A stretch of DNA of 64,000 nt from Rhodobacteraceae bacterium QY30 (GTDB taxonomy: Bacteria; Pseudomonadota; Alphaproteobacteria; Rhodobacterales; Rhodobacteraceae), in assembly GCA_002356635.1 (NCBI GenBank), contig CP023455.1, positions 1 through 64,000 on the forward strand, in the 5' to 3' direction. A program made the position numbers and the translations under genes. Shown here in pieces: positions 24,434 to 33,121 of this stretch. Below the pieces are notes generated by a model that worked only from the letters and a program-made list of their open reading frames with translations, was not told the DNA's origin and searched no databases. Every line of letters starts with the position of its first letter. The first letter of the stretch is position 1.

Positions 24434-25315
24434 ATGGAAAAGCTTAGCTACCTGATCCTGTCTGGGGTCACGAACGGCAGTGTCTACGGGCTGATCGGCC
24501 TGTCGCTGTCGATCATCTACGGCTCGAGCCGTGTCATCAATTTCGCCCAGGGCGATTTCGTCATGCTTGGTGCGCTAAGCGCCATCATGTTCGTCACCAC
24601 CTTCAACCTGCCCTGGTTCATCGCGATCCCCGGCGTGATCGGCGTGGTGATGCTGACGGCGCTGGCGCTGAACTACGGCGTCTATCGCCCGATGGTCCGT
24701 CGCAAGGCACCGCCCCTGACGATCATGATGGGCACGCTTGGCGCCTCGATCATGATCTACGGCATCGGCCTTCTGGTCTGGGGCCCGGACCAGAAATTCG
24801 TCCCAGCGCTTCTGTCCCTGAAGCCGCTGATCGTCGGACCGCTGATCACCAACCCGCAACAACTGGCGATCATCGCCACCTTCGCGGCCTTCCTGGTGCT
24901 GACCTGGTACATCCTGTACCGCACCCGCTTTGGCCTTTCGATCCGGGCAACCGGCGTCGATCCCAAGGTCGCGCTGCTGATGGGCATCCGGTCCGAGCGG
25001 ATCGTGCTGTTCAGCTTCCTGTTCTCGGCCACGGTCAGCGGCATCGCCGGCGTGCTGGTGGGCCCCCTCCTGGGCGGCCAGATCGGCATGGGCCTGATGC
25101 TGATCGTCAAGGGGTTCCTCGCAGCCATCCTTGGCGGTCTGGGCAGCCCCTTCGCCGCCGCCGCGGGCGGCATCGCCATCGGCATGATGGAGGCGCTGAT
25201 GGCCGGATACGGCACCAGCCTTTACGCCGAGCCGGCGATCTTCATGCTCATTCTTCTTGTGCTTTTCGTCCGCCCCTACGGGCTTCTGGGCGACTATGAA
25301 GCGGAAAGGCGGTAA
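24434..25315 (+). CDS. Liv-type ABC permease (LivH-like)
   Basis: 293-residue inner-membrane permease with about eight hydrophobic segments. The N-terminus YLILSGVTNGSVYGLIGLSL and the GDFVMLGA segment are typical of LivH, and LSIRATGVDPKVALLMGI is the cytoplasmic coupling loop region. It follows the binding-protein gene and the hairpin, and is 3 bp from the LivM-like gene. Confidence 0.92.
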   Translation: MEKLSYLILSGVTNGSVYGLIGLSLSIIYGSSRVINFAQGDFVMLGALSAIMFVTTFNLPWFIAIPGVIGVVMLTALALNYGVYRPMVRRKAPPLTIMMGTLGASIMIYGIGLLVWGPDQKFVPALLSLKPLIVGPLITNPQQLAIIATFAAFLVLTWYILYRTRFGLSIRATGVDPKVALLMGIRSERIVLFSFLFSATVSGIAGVLVGPLLGGQIGMGLMLIVKGFLAAILGGLGSPFAAAAGGIAIGMMEALMAGYGTSLYAEPAIFMLILLVLFVRPYGLLGDYEAERR

Positions 25316-25318
25316 GCC

Positions 25319-26311
25319 ATGCCTCTCGCAACCAAACGCGCCTCGGTCTGGCCGGTGGTGGCCGTACTTGCCCTGGGGGTGGCGCTGCCGTTCCTGCTGA
25401 GCGGCGGGTTCCAGTTGCGCATCGCGATGCTGATCTGGATCTTCGCGATCCTGAGCATGGGGTTCAACCTGCTCTATGGCTACACCGGCCAGATCTCGAT
25501 GGGCCAGCAGGGCTTCTACGCGGTCGGGGCCTATGCCTTCGCGTTGTTGCAGATCAAGCTGGGGCTGTCGCCGGTGCTGGCCTTCGCGGGGGCCGTCGCC
25601 ATCTGCGCGGTACTGGGGCTGATCGTCGCCTACCCGCTTCTGCGTCTCAGGACGCATTACCTGGCAATGGCGACCTTGGGCTTCGGGCTGATCCTGAACG
25701 GCGTTGCCAACCGCTGGATCGACTTTACCGGCGGCACCGCGGGCCTGACCGTCCCGCCGCTGACCTGGGGCGGCGAGGCGCTGGGGCGTACGGGGATCTA
25801 CTACGTCGTCCTGGCGATCGCAGGGGTGGTGTTCCTTCTGCACGACTTCATCGCCCGCAGCCATGTCGGCCGCGCCCTTCAGGCAATCCGCGACGACGAA
25901 ACCGCCGCCGCCGCGCTTGGCGTTCCGGTGCGGCGCTACAAGCTCAGGATCTTCGTTCTGGCGGCGGCGATTGCGGCGGTCGCGGGGTGCTGCTTCTCGG
26001 TTGTCAGCCTGCGCGTCGATCCTTCGCTGGGCGAATTCCACATCCTTGTCTCGATGCTGACCATCGCCGTTGTCGGTGGTCTGGGCACCCGCTTCGGCCC
26101 GCTGATCGGCGCCGCGATCGTGACGATCCTGCCGCAGCTTCTACTGCAGTTCGGGGCGGCCGAAACGTTGATCTATGGCGCCTTCATCGTCCTGTTCCTG
26201 CTGTTTATCCCGCATGGCCTGGCCGGGCTGGTCGAGAACGTCCGCTGGACCCGCAAATCCGCCGCGCCGGCCCGTACTGCGGCCACCAACGTCCTGGAGG
26301 TGAAAGGATGA
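25319..26311 (+). CDS. Liv-type ABC permease (LivM-like)
   Basis: 330-residue inner-membrane permease. FNLLYGYTGQISMGQQGFYAVGAY is the LivM hallmark and GRALQAIRDDETAAAALGVPV is the ATPase-coupling loop. The stop overlaps the LivG-like start by 4 bp (ATGA). It pairs with the LivH-like protein to form the translocation pore. Confidence 0.92.
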   Translation: MPLATKRASVWPVVAVLALGVALPFLLSGGFQLRIAMLIWIFAILSMGFNLLYGYTGQISMGQQGFYAVGAYAFALLQIKLGLSPVLAFAGAVAICAVLGLIVAYPLLRLRTHYLAMATLGFGLILNGVANRWIDFTGGTAGLTVPPLTWGGEALGRTGIYYVVLAIAGVVFLLHDFIARSHVGRALQAIRDDETAAAALGVPVRRYKLRIFVLAAAIAAVAGCCFSVVSLRVDPSLGEFHILVSMLTIAVVGGLGTRFGPLIGAAIVTILPQLLLQFGAAETLIYGAFIVLFLLFIPHGLAGLVENVRWTRKSAAPARTAATNVLEVKG

Positions 26312-27090
26312 ACGTCCCCCTTCTGAACGTCTCTGGCGCGACCCGGCGCTTCGGCGGTCTGGTCGCGGTAAACGAGGTCAGCTTCGAGATCGGGCCGGGC
26401 CAGGTCTGCGGGCTGATCGGACCGAACGGCGCGGGCAAGTCGACGATGTTCGACCTGATCACCGGTGTCCGACCGCTGTCCTCGGGCAGCATCCACTTCA
26501 TGGGCCGCGACGTGACGCAGGAACCTGCCCATTCGCGCAGCCCGATGGGCATGTCGCGCACGTTCCAGATCGTGCGGCTGTTTCCCGGCATGTCGGTGCT
26601 GGAAAACGTGCTCATGGGCTTCCAGCCAAAGTTCCCGGATGGCGTCATCCGTTCGCTTTTCGGCATTGGCCGGCTGGGCGGGCAGGAACGCGACGCCCGC
26701 CAGCGCGCCTACGAGATCCTGGATTTCGTTGGCCTGGCCGACCGCGCGGGTGACCGGATCGACGAACTGACGTTGGGCCAGCTGCGCCTGGTCGACATCG
26801 GCCGCGCCATGGCCGCCAGCCCGCGCTTCCTGATGCTGGATGAACCCGCGGCGGGCCTGAACGACGCCGAAACCAACAACCTGGCCGAGATGCTGGCGCG
26901 GCTGAAAGCCGACGGGCTGTCGATGCTGCTGGTCGAACACGACATCGACTTCATCATGAACGCCTGTGACAAGATCGTGGTGATGGATCGCGGCACCAAG
27001 ATCGCCGACGACATCCCCGCCCGCGTCCGCACCAATGACGCCGTGATCGCGGCCTATATCGGCAAGAGGGCGCATGATGCTCAGCATTGA
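26308..27090 (+). CDS. Liv-type ABC ATPase (LivG-like)
   Basis: 260 residues with Walker A GPNGAGKST, the LivG-style signature LTLGQLRLVDIGRAM and Walker B FLMLDEPAAGL. The switch His is in LVEHDIDFIM. It is coupled to the upstream permease by an ATGA overlap and its end overlaps the LivF-like start by about 17 bp. Confidence 0.9.
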   Translation: MNVPLLNVSGATRRFGGLVAVNEVSFEIGPGQVCGLIGPNGAGKSTMFDLITGVRPLSSGSIHFMGRDVTQEPAHSRSPMGMSRTFQIVRLFPGMSVLENVLMGFQPKFPDGVIRSLFGIGRLGGQERDARQRAYEILDFVGLADRAGDRIDELTLGQLRLVDIGRAMAASPRFLMLDEPAAGLNDAETNNLAEMLARLKADGLSMLLVEHDIDFIMNACDKIVVMDRGTKIADDIPARVRTNDAVIAAYIGKRAHDAQH

Positions 27091-27811
27091 AAACCTGACC
27101 GCCGGCTACAATGGCTCCGAGGCGCTGCACCAGGTGTCCGTCCGGATCGAACCGGGCACCATCGTGTCGGTCGTGGGCGCCAACGGCGCGGGCAAGTCAA
27201 CGCTGGTCAACGCGATCTCGCGGCTGGTGACGACGCCCTCGGGCAAGATGACCTTCGAGGGCCGCGACATCATGGCGCTGAAGCCGGCCTCGGTGGTGGA
27301 ACTGGGCATCGTGCAGGTGCCCGAGGGGCGCAAGCTGTTCGCGCCGTTGACGGTGATGGAAAACCTGCGTCTGGGCTTCCACCGTCTGGCCGGACGGTCC
27401 GGAAGCGACAAGGTCTTCAAGGACCGGCTGGATTATGTGCTGGGCCTGTTCCCGAAGCTCAAGGAACGCGCCGACCAGCGGTCGGGCACGATGTCGGGCG
27501 GGGAACAGCAGATGCTGGCGGTGGGACGGGCGCTGATGGCCGACCCGAAGCTTCTGATGCTGGACGAACCGTCGCTGGGCCTGGCGCCGATGGTCGTCGA
27601 CCAGATTTTCGACATCCTGAAGATGCTGCGCGAGGATGGGTTGACGATCCTTCTGGTCGAACAGCACGCCGAAGAGGCGCTGAAGCTGGCCGACTACGGC
27701 TACATCATGGCGGTTGGCAAGGTCCGCGCCGAAGGGACAGGCCCCGCGCTCAGCAAGGACCCGGCGCTGCACCATTCCTATCTGGGGAAACCGGGCGAAA
27801 CGGCGGCGTGA
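27074..27811 (+). CDS. Liv-type ABC ATPase (LivF-like)
   Basis: 245 residues: Walker A GANGAGKST, signature MSGGEQQML, Walker B LLMLDEPSLGLAP and H-loop LVEQHAEEAL. Last gene of the complete importer operon (receptor, LivH, LivM, LivG, LivF). No clear terminator follows; the next promoter region starts about 30 bp later. Confidence 0.9.
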   Translation: MMLSIENLTAGYNGSEALHQVSVRIEPGTIVSVVGANGAGKSTLVNAISRLVTTPSGKMTFEGRDIMALKPASVVELGIVQVPEGRKLFAPLTVMENLRLGFHRLAGRSGSDKVFKDRLDYVLGLFPKLKERADQRSGTMSGGEQQMLAVGRALMADPKLLMLDEPSLGLAPMVVDQIFDILKMLREDGLTILLVEQHAEEALKLADYGYIMAVGKVRAEGTGPALSKDPALHHSYLGKPGETAA

Positions 27812-27835
27812 CGCCACCGTTTTGTTCCGCAGCCA

Positions 27836-27871
27836 ACCATACATGTTGCATATGGTAATGTAGATTACTAC
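27836..27871. promoter_or_regulatory. Promoter-region dyads before SDR/kinase/ligase operon
   Basis: Contains TGCATATGGTAATGTAG (27847-27863, shared core with 2793-2809) and ATGGTAA-(6 bp)-TTACTAC (27852-27871), which is a family A site with the spacer one base shorter. ACCATA at 27836 and TATGGT at 27851 also form an inverted pair. It lies 46-80 bp upstream of the SDR start at 27917. Confidence 0.45.
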
Positions 27872-27916
27872 CCTGCGGGCAAGGATCGAGAATGCGACCG
27901 CACAAGGGAGAGAATC

Positions 27917-28705
27917 ATGAGACGACTTGAAGGTCGCCGCGCCATCATTACCGGCGCAGGCACTGGCATCGGACGGGCCAGCGCGCTCCGCTTCGCCGCA
28001 GAAGGCGCGCTTGTCCTCGCCGTCGGACGCACCGAAGAAACGCTGGCCGAAACCGTGGCGCAGGTGCGCGCGGCCGGCGGGACCGCCGAATACTTCGTGG
28101 CCGACGCCACGAAGGAACCCGAAGTGGCCGCCGCCGTCGCCTTCTGCATCGAACGCCTTGGCGGGCTTGAGATCTTCTTTGCCAATGCCGGCAACACCGA
28201 CCGGATGGTGCCGCTGTTCGAACAGACCGTCGAAGCCTGGGAAGGCCAGTTCCGCGACAATACCATTTCGGCCTTCCTGGCGGTGAAACACGCCGGGCCG
28301 CACATGAAGGCGCAGGGCTACGGCTCAATCATCCTCAATTCCTCGACCGGGTCATTGCGCGCCAATGGCGGGACGGTGGCCTATTCGGCGGCCAAGGCGG
28401 CGGTCAACAGCCTGACGATGAACGCCGCGAATGCCTTCATCGGAACGGCAGTGCGGGTGAACGCCGTGCTGCCCGGCCTGACGGAAACGAAACTGACGCA
28501 ATCGACCTTCGACTATGCCCGCGCCAAGGGGTCCGAGGGCAAGCTGGGCGGCCTGACGCCCCTGCGCCGCACCGGTCATGTCGATGAAATCGCCGCCGTC
28601 GCGGCCTTCCTTGCCTCGGACGACGCAAGCTATGTGACCGGCCAGCTGATCGCGGCGGATGGCGGCATTTCCAGCACCCATCCCTTCGGCAAGTTCGTTC
28701 TGTAA
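27917..28705 (+). CDS. Short-chain dehydrogenase/reductase
   Basis: 262-residue classical SDR with TGAGTGIG, NAGN, the Ser of NSSTGS and YSAAK (catalytic Tyr/Lys intact). The start follows AAGGGAGAGAATC. First gene of a rightward operon SDR-kinase-SDR-ligase-SDR (27917-33085). Probably a 3-hydroxyacyl-CoA or alcohol dehydrogenase; specificity not evident. Confidence 0.88.
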   Translation: MRRLEGRRAIITGAGTGIGRASALRFAAEGALVLAVGRTEETLAETVAQVRAAGGTAEYFVADATKEPEVAAAVAFCIERLGGLEIFFANAGNTDRMVPLFEQTVEAWEGQFRDNTISAFLAVKHAGPHMKAQGYGSIILNSSTGSLRANGGTVAYSAAKAAVNSLTMNAANAFIGTAVRVNAVLPGLTETKLTQSTFDYARAKGSEGKLGGLTPLRRTGHVDEIAAVAAFLASDDASYVTGQLIAADGGISSTHPFGKFVL

Positions 28706-28714
28706 GGATCGCGC

Positions 28715-29767
28715 ATGACCCTTCCCATACGCCCCGATGCCACAGCGATCCCCGGTCTGGGGGATGCGGGCGCCCCTGCCCGGCTGGACGCCTTCCTGAG
28801 GTCCAACTTCCCCGAAGCCAACGGCCCGCTGGATCTGAAGCGTACCGAAGGCGGGTTATCGAACCCGACCTTCTTCGTGACCGCAGGCGATTTTTCGGCC
28901 GTGCTTCGGAAACAGCCGGGGCCGGAGATCGCCCCTTCGGCCCATGCGATCGACCGCGAATACCGGGTGATGGACGCCCTGGCGGACAGCGCCGTTCCGG
29001 TTCCGAAGCCGCTGATCTACCACACCGAACGCGATGTGCTGGATACGCCCTTCTATCTGATGGAACGCCTGACCGGCCGTGTCTTCGACGACTACGCCCT
29101 TCCCGGAATGACCCCGGCCGAACGGCGCGAGGCCTATCGTTCCATGGCCCGCACCATGGCCGCGCTGCATAATCTCGACTGGCGCCGCGATCTGGCCGAT
29201 TACGGACGGCCGGGCAACTACTTCGCGCGCCAGTTCGGCCGCTGGTCGAAGATGTGGGCCGGGTTCGAAGGCGTCGACAACCCCGACATCGCACCCCTGA
29301 TCGCCTGGCTTGAAACCCGCATCCCCGAAAGCGAGACGACCGCGCTGTGTCACGGTGATTTCCGGGTGGCCAACATCATGTTCCACCCCACCGAACCGCG
29401 CGTCATCGCCGTTCTTGACTGGGAGCTTTCGACGCTGGGCCATCCGCTGGTCGACGTGGGCTTCAACACCCAGGCCTGGCTTCTGGAGCCGCATGAAAAC
29501 GGCGGCATCCGCGGGCTTGACCTGCCGGCGCTTGGCATCCCCACCGAGGACGAATACCTGGCGGATTACTACGCCGCCGCGGAAAGCCCGGAACGGATGA
29601 CCGATTTCCACCGCGTCTTTGCGATGTTCCGCGGGGCCGTGGGCGCCGCCAGCGTTGCCGCCCGCGGCCTGGGCGGAACGGGCGTCAGCAGCGATTCCGC
29701 CAGCCATGGCCTTTTCCTGTCACGCACCTATGCCAAACGCGGGCTTGAACTGATCAAGACCGCCTGA
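28715..29767 (+). CDS. APH-fold phosphotransferase (hydroxyacyl-CoA kinase-like)
   Basis: 350 residues of the APH/ACAD10-11 kinase group. GGLSNPTFFV is the glycine-rich ATP loop region; CHGDFRVANIMF is the catalytic loop and VLDWELSTLGHPLVDVG the metal-binding segment. It is paralogous to the kinase at 10937 but lacks a small partner gene next to it. Its position between two SDRs and upstream of a ligase supports a role in acyl-CoA catabolism rather than drug resistance. Confidence 0.85.
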   Translation: MTLPIRPDATAIPGLGDAGAPARLDAFLRSNFPEANGPLDLKRTEGGLSNPTFFVTAGDFSAVLRKQPGPEIAPSAHAIDREYRVMDALADSAVPVPKPLIYHTERDVLDTPFYLMERLTGRVFDDYALPGMTPAERREAYRSMARTMAALHNLDWRRDLADYGRPGNYFARQFGRWSKMWAGFEGVDNPDIAPLIAWLETRIPESETTALCHGDFRVANIMFHPTEPRVIAVLDWELSTLGHPLVDVGFNTQAWLLEPHENGGIRGLDLPALGIPTEDEYLADYYAAAESPERMTDFHRVFAMFRGAVGAASVAARGLGGTGVSSDSASHGLFLSRTYAKRGLELIKTA

Positions 29768-29786
29768 CCACCGAAGGATCACCACC

Positions 29787-30656
29787 ATGCCCTACACTTC
29801 CGTCTTTGCCCCCGGCCTGTTCAAGGGCCAGACCATCATCGTCACCGGCGGCGGCAGCGGCATCGGGCGCTGCACCGCGCATGAACTGGCTTACCTGGGC
29901 GCCAATGTCGTCATCGTCGGCCGCAACCCCGAAAAGCTGGCCACCGTCGAGGCCGAGATCACCGAGGACGGCGGCATCGTTTCCACCCGCGTCTGCGACA
30001 TCCGTGACGAAGCCACCGTGATCGCCACCATCGACAGCGTGCTGGAACAGTTCGGCGCCATCGACGGGCTGGTAAACAACGCGGGCGGCCAGTACCGCAC
30101 CGCGATGAAGACCATCTCGACCAAGGGGTTCGAGGCGGTGGTCCGCAACAACCTGACCGGCGGCTTCATCTTCATGCGCGAAGCCTACAACCGCTGGATG
30201 GCCGATCACGGCGGCAACATCGTGAACATCATCGCCGACATCTGGCACGGCTGGCCGGAATTCGCCCATTCCGGCGCGGCGCGCGGCGGGATGCTGACGT
30301 TGTCGGAATCGGCGGCCTGCGAATGGGCGGCGTCGAACGTGCGGGTGAACACCGTGGCGCCGGGCGGCATCGCCTCGTCGGGGTTCGACACCTACACGCC
30401 CGAAATGCGCCAGCGGCTGTTCGACTACACCGATCGCGTGCCGCTGTCGCGCTTCGGGACCGAGGCCGAGATTTCCGCCGCCATCGTCTATCTGCTGTCG
30501 CCCGCCGCGGCCTATATCACCGGCAGCTGCATCCGTGTGGACGGCGGCGCGCCGAACGCCCGCCAGACCTGGAAGCTGGAACCGCACACGAAGAACAAGC
30601 CCTTCGAAGGCTTCCACCGCGCCAAACTGCCCGACGTTCTGATCCGCGGCGAGTGA
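29787..30656 (+). CDS. SDR of peroxisomal enoyl-CoA reductase (PECR)-like type
   Basis: 289-residue SDR with TGGGSGIG and NNAGGQYRTA. The segment FAHSGAARGGMLTLSES takes the place of the usual YxxxK helix and resembles PECR/2,4-dienoyl-CoA reductase-like SDRs, which do not use the classical Tyr/Lys pair. An extended C-terminus of about 35 residues (WKLEPHTKNKPFEGFHRAKL) is typical of that group. It likely reduces an enoyl-CoA with NADPH. It lies between the kinase (19 bp) and ligase 2 (6 bp). Confidence 0.84.
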   Translation: MPYTSVFAPGLFKGQTIIVTGGGSGIGRCTAHELAYLGANVVIVGRNPEKLATVEAEITEDGGIVSTRVCDIRDEATVIATIDSVLEQFGAIDGLVNNAGGQYRTAMKTISTKGFEAVVRNNLTGGFIFMREAYNRWMADHGGNIVNIIADIWHGWPEFAHSGAARGGMLTLSESAACEWAASNVRVNTVAPGGIASSGFDTYTPEMRQRLFDYTDRVPLSRFGTEAEISAAIVYLLSPAAAYITGSCIRVDGGAPNARQTWKLEPHTKNKPFEGFHRAKLPDVLIRGE

Positions 30657-30662
30657 CCGGAC

Positions 30663-32303
30663 ATGGGGGTGGGGCAACTTACGCAGTCGCATTTCCTGCC
30701 CGATGGGACCGAGCCGCTTCTGGAGATGACGCTGGGCGACCTGCTGCGCCAGGTCGCCCGCGAAACCCCAGACCGCATCCTTCTTGTCGAAGGCGCGGCC
30801 GATCCCGCCCATCGCCGCCGATGGACCTGCCAGCAACTGCTGGACACGGCCGAACGCCTGGCCCGGGCGCTGGCTGCGCGCTTTGCCCCCGGCGAACGGG
30901 TGGCCCTGCTGGCGCCCGACACGCCGGAATGGCTGATCCTGCAACAGGCATCCAGCCTTGCCGGGCTGGTTCTTGTGCCGGTCAATCCGGCCTATACCGC
31001 GCGTGAACTCGACTTCGTGCTGCGCAATTCCGAGGCGGCAGGGATCGTTTTTGCCGAAACCTCGCGCGGCCGGAACCTGCGCGCCCTGGTCGATGAAGTG
31101 GCGCCCGCCCTGCCCCATTTGCGCGAACGGCTGGCGATGGCCGATTTGGCGGCCCTGCTGGCCTCGGCCGATCCAACGCGGCCGCTGCCCAGGGTCAGTC
31201 CCGGCGATACGGTCCAGATCCAGTACACCTCGGGCACGACGGGCTTTCCCAAAGGGGCGATGCTGCACCATCGCGGGGTGATCAACACCGCCCGCAACGT
31301 CGCCCGGCGCGCCGGCTTTGCCGAAGGCGGCGTCTGGCTGAACGCCATGCCGATGTTCCACATCGCCGGCGATATCGTGTCCGAAATCGGTTGCCTGGCG
31401 CAGCGCGGCACCTTCGTTCTGATGCAGGGCTTCGATCCCGGGCTGATGCTGGAGCTGATCGAGGCGGAACGCTGCACGGCGACGTTGATCGTCCCCACGA
31501 TGATCCTGGCGCTGCTGGATCACCCGGAGCGTCCGACCCGCGACCTGAGCAGCCTGGAGACCATCCTGACAGGGGCGACCAACGTTCCGGCGGCGCTGGT
31601 CGAACGGGCGCAGACGACCTTTGGCTGTCAGTTGATCATCACCTTCGGCCTGACCGAAAGCACCGGCACCCTGGCTTTGACCGCGCCCAATGACGGTATC
31701 GGGGATCAGACACAATCGGTTGGGCGACCTTTGCCGCATATCGAACTGAAGATCGTCGATCCCGAAACACATGAAACCCTGCCGCTGGGCCAGGTGGGGG
31801 AGCTTTGGACCCGCGGTTATCAGGTCATGACCGGGTATCATGGTCAGCCCGAGGTGACGGCCAGGACCGTCGTGGATGGCTGGCTTCGGTCCGGCGACCT
31901 GGCGACGATGGACGCACGGGGCTATCTGAAGATCACCGGCCGGCTGAAGGACATGATCATCCGCGGCGGCATGAATTTGTATCCGAAGGAAATCGAGGAC
32001 ACGCTGTTCGACCACCCGGAGGTCGCGCAGATCGCCGTTGTTGGCCTTCCCGATGACAAATGGGGCGAGGTCGTCGCCGCCGTGATCCTGCCCGCGAACC
32101 CGGAAACACCACCGCCCGCCGAAGACCTGTTCCGCTTTGCCCGGGCCCGGCTTTCGCCCCAGAAGACGCCGGAGCGCTGGTTCTTCGTCGAAAGCTATCC
32201 ACTGACGCCTTCGGGCAAGATCCAGAAGAACGTGCTGGCCGACTGGATCGGCAGCGGACGGATCCAGGCGGTGGACTGGTCCCGACCCAGCTTGAAGGAT
32301 TGA
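30663..32303 (+). CDS. AMP-forming acyl-CoA ligase (ligase 2)
   Basis: 546-residue ANL enzyme with YTSGTTGFPKGAM, FGLTESTGT, GWLRSGDL and PSGKIQK. It is collinear with ligase 1 (6423-8078), sharing MPMFHI.G.IVSEIG and MNLYPKEIE blocks, so the two are recent or functionally related paralogues. Spaced 6 bp from the upstream SDR, it is co-transcribed and probably activates the acid imported by the neighbouring Liv system. Confidence 0.9.
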   Translation: MGVGQLTQSHFLPDGTEPLLEMTLGDLLRQVARETPDRILLVEGAADPAHRRRWTCQQLLDTAERLARALAARFAPGERVALLAPDTPEWLILQQASSLAGLVLVPVNPAYTARELDFVLRNSEAAGIVFAETSRGRNLRALVDEVAPALPHLRERLAMADLAALLASADPTRPLPRVSPGDTVQIQYTSGTTGFPKGAMLHHRGVINTARNVARRAGFAEGGVWLNAMPMFHIAGDIVSEIGCLAQRGTFVLMQGFDPGLMLELIEAERCTATLIVPTMILALLDHPERPTRDLSSLETILTGATNVPAALVERAQTTFGCQLIITFGLTESTGTLALTAPNDGIGDQTQSVGRPLPHIELKIVDPETHETLPLGQVGELWTRGYQVMTGYHGQPEVTARTVVDGWLRSGDLATMDARGYLKITGRLKDMIIRGGMNLYPKEIEDTLFDHPEVAQIAVVGLPDDKWGEVVAAVILPANPETPPPAEDLFRFARARLSPQKTPERWFFVESYPLTPSGKIQKNVLADWIGSGRIQAVDWSRPSLKD

Positions 32304-32308
32304 ACCCG

Positions 32309-33085
32309 ATGAACACCGCCTCCGAACGTCCCGTTGCCCTTGTCACCGGTGCCGGGGGCGGTCTGGGTGGCGCCATTGCCCGTGCGCTGGCGGAAACCGG
32401 TCATGACCTGGTGCTGAACGACCTGTCGGCAGAGGCGCTGGAACATCTGGCCACCGATCTGCGCGCCAGCGGGGCAAGGGTGGCTGTCGCCGTGCAGGAC
32501 ATCGCACGTGTCGAAGAGCTTCCGGCCTTTGTCCGGCACGCCCAGGGTCTGTTCGGGCGGCTGGATGTGCTGGTGAACAATGCCGGGGTTTCGGTGCTGT
32601 CGCGCGGCGACATCCTCGATGTGACGTCAGATAGCTTTGACCGCTGCATCGCCGTCAACCTGCGCGGGCAGTTCTTCCTGACACAGGCTGTCGCCCGCGC
32701 GATGATCGCGGCGCCCGCGCCGGATCGGCGCCGCGCCATCATCACCGTCACCTCGGTCGCGGTCGATACCATCGGCGCGGTGCTGGCGGAATATTCGATT
32801 TCAAAGGCGGGGCTTGCCCATGCCGTCAAGGATTTTGCCGTCCGCCTGGTGACCGAAGGGATCGACTGCTACGAAGTGCGGCCCGGCATGATGAAAACCG
32901 CGATGACCGCAAGCAGCCTGGAAAAGTACACGGCCATGATCGACGGCGGCCATGTGCCCGCCCGCCGCTGGGGCGAAGTCGAGGACATCGCCCAGTCGAT
33001 CGCCACGCTGGCCCAGGGCGGCTTGCGCTATGCCGTCGGGCAGACGCTGAACATCGACGGCGGCTTTTCCCTCAAGACCTACTGA
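32309..33085 (+). CDS. Short-chain dehydrogenase/reductase
   Basis: 258-residue classical SDR with TGAGGGLG, NNAGVS and YSISK (catalytic set intact), starting 5 bp after ligase 2. A C-terminal DGGFSLKTY ends the protein. Last gene of the operon, followed by a terminator shared with the convergent ligase 3 gene. Close relatives include 3-ketoacyl-ACP/CoA reductases; the substrate is not determined. Confidence 0.87.
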   Translation: MNTASERPVALVTGAGGGLGGAIARALAETGHDLVLNDLSAEALEHLATDLRASGARVAVAVQDIARVEELPAFVRHAQGLFGRLDVLVNNAGVSVLSRGDILDVTSDSFDRCIAVNLRGQFFLTQAVARAMIAAPAPDRRRAIITVTSVAVDTIGAVLAEYSISKAGLAHAVKDFAVRLVTEGIDCYEVRPGMMKTAMTASSLEKYTAMIDGGHVPARRWGEVEDIAQSIATLAQGGLRYAVGQTLNIDGGFSLKTY

Positions 33086-33090
33086 GGGAC

Positions 33091-33111
33091 GGGGGCGGAA
33101 AAGCCGCCCCC
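33091..33111. terminator. Bidirectional terminator between convergent genes
   Basis: Hairpin GGGGGCGG-(5 bp)-CCGCCCCC between the rightward SDR stop (33085) and the leftward ligase 3 stop (33122). Confidence 0.7.
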
Positions 33112-33121
33112 CCTGTCTGTC

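Noticed and set aside
29787-30656. Inactive SDR because YxxxK is missing
   Set aside because: The replacement segment (HSGAARGG) is characteristic of PECR-type enoyl-CoA reductases, so the absence of the classical pair is normal for the subfamily.
29754-32015. Long minus-strand frame (753 codons) opposite an SDR and ligase 2
   Set aside because: Overlaps genes with intact SDR and ANL motifs; no recognisable motif of its own.
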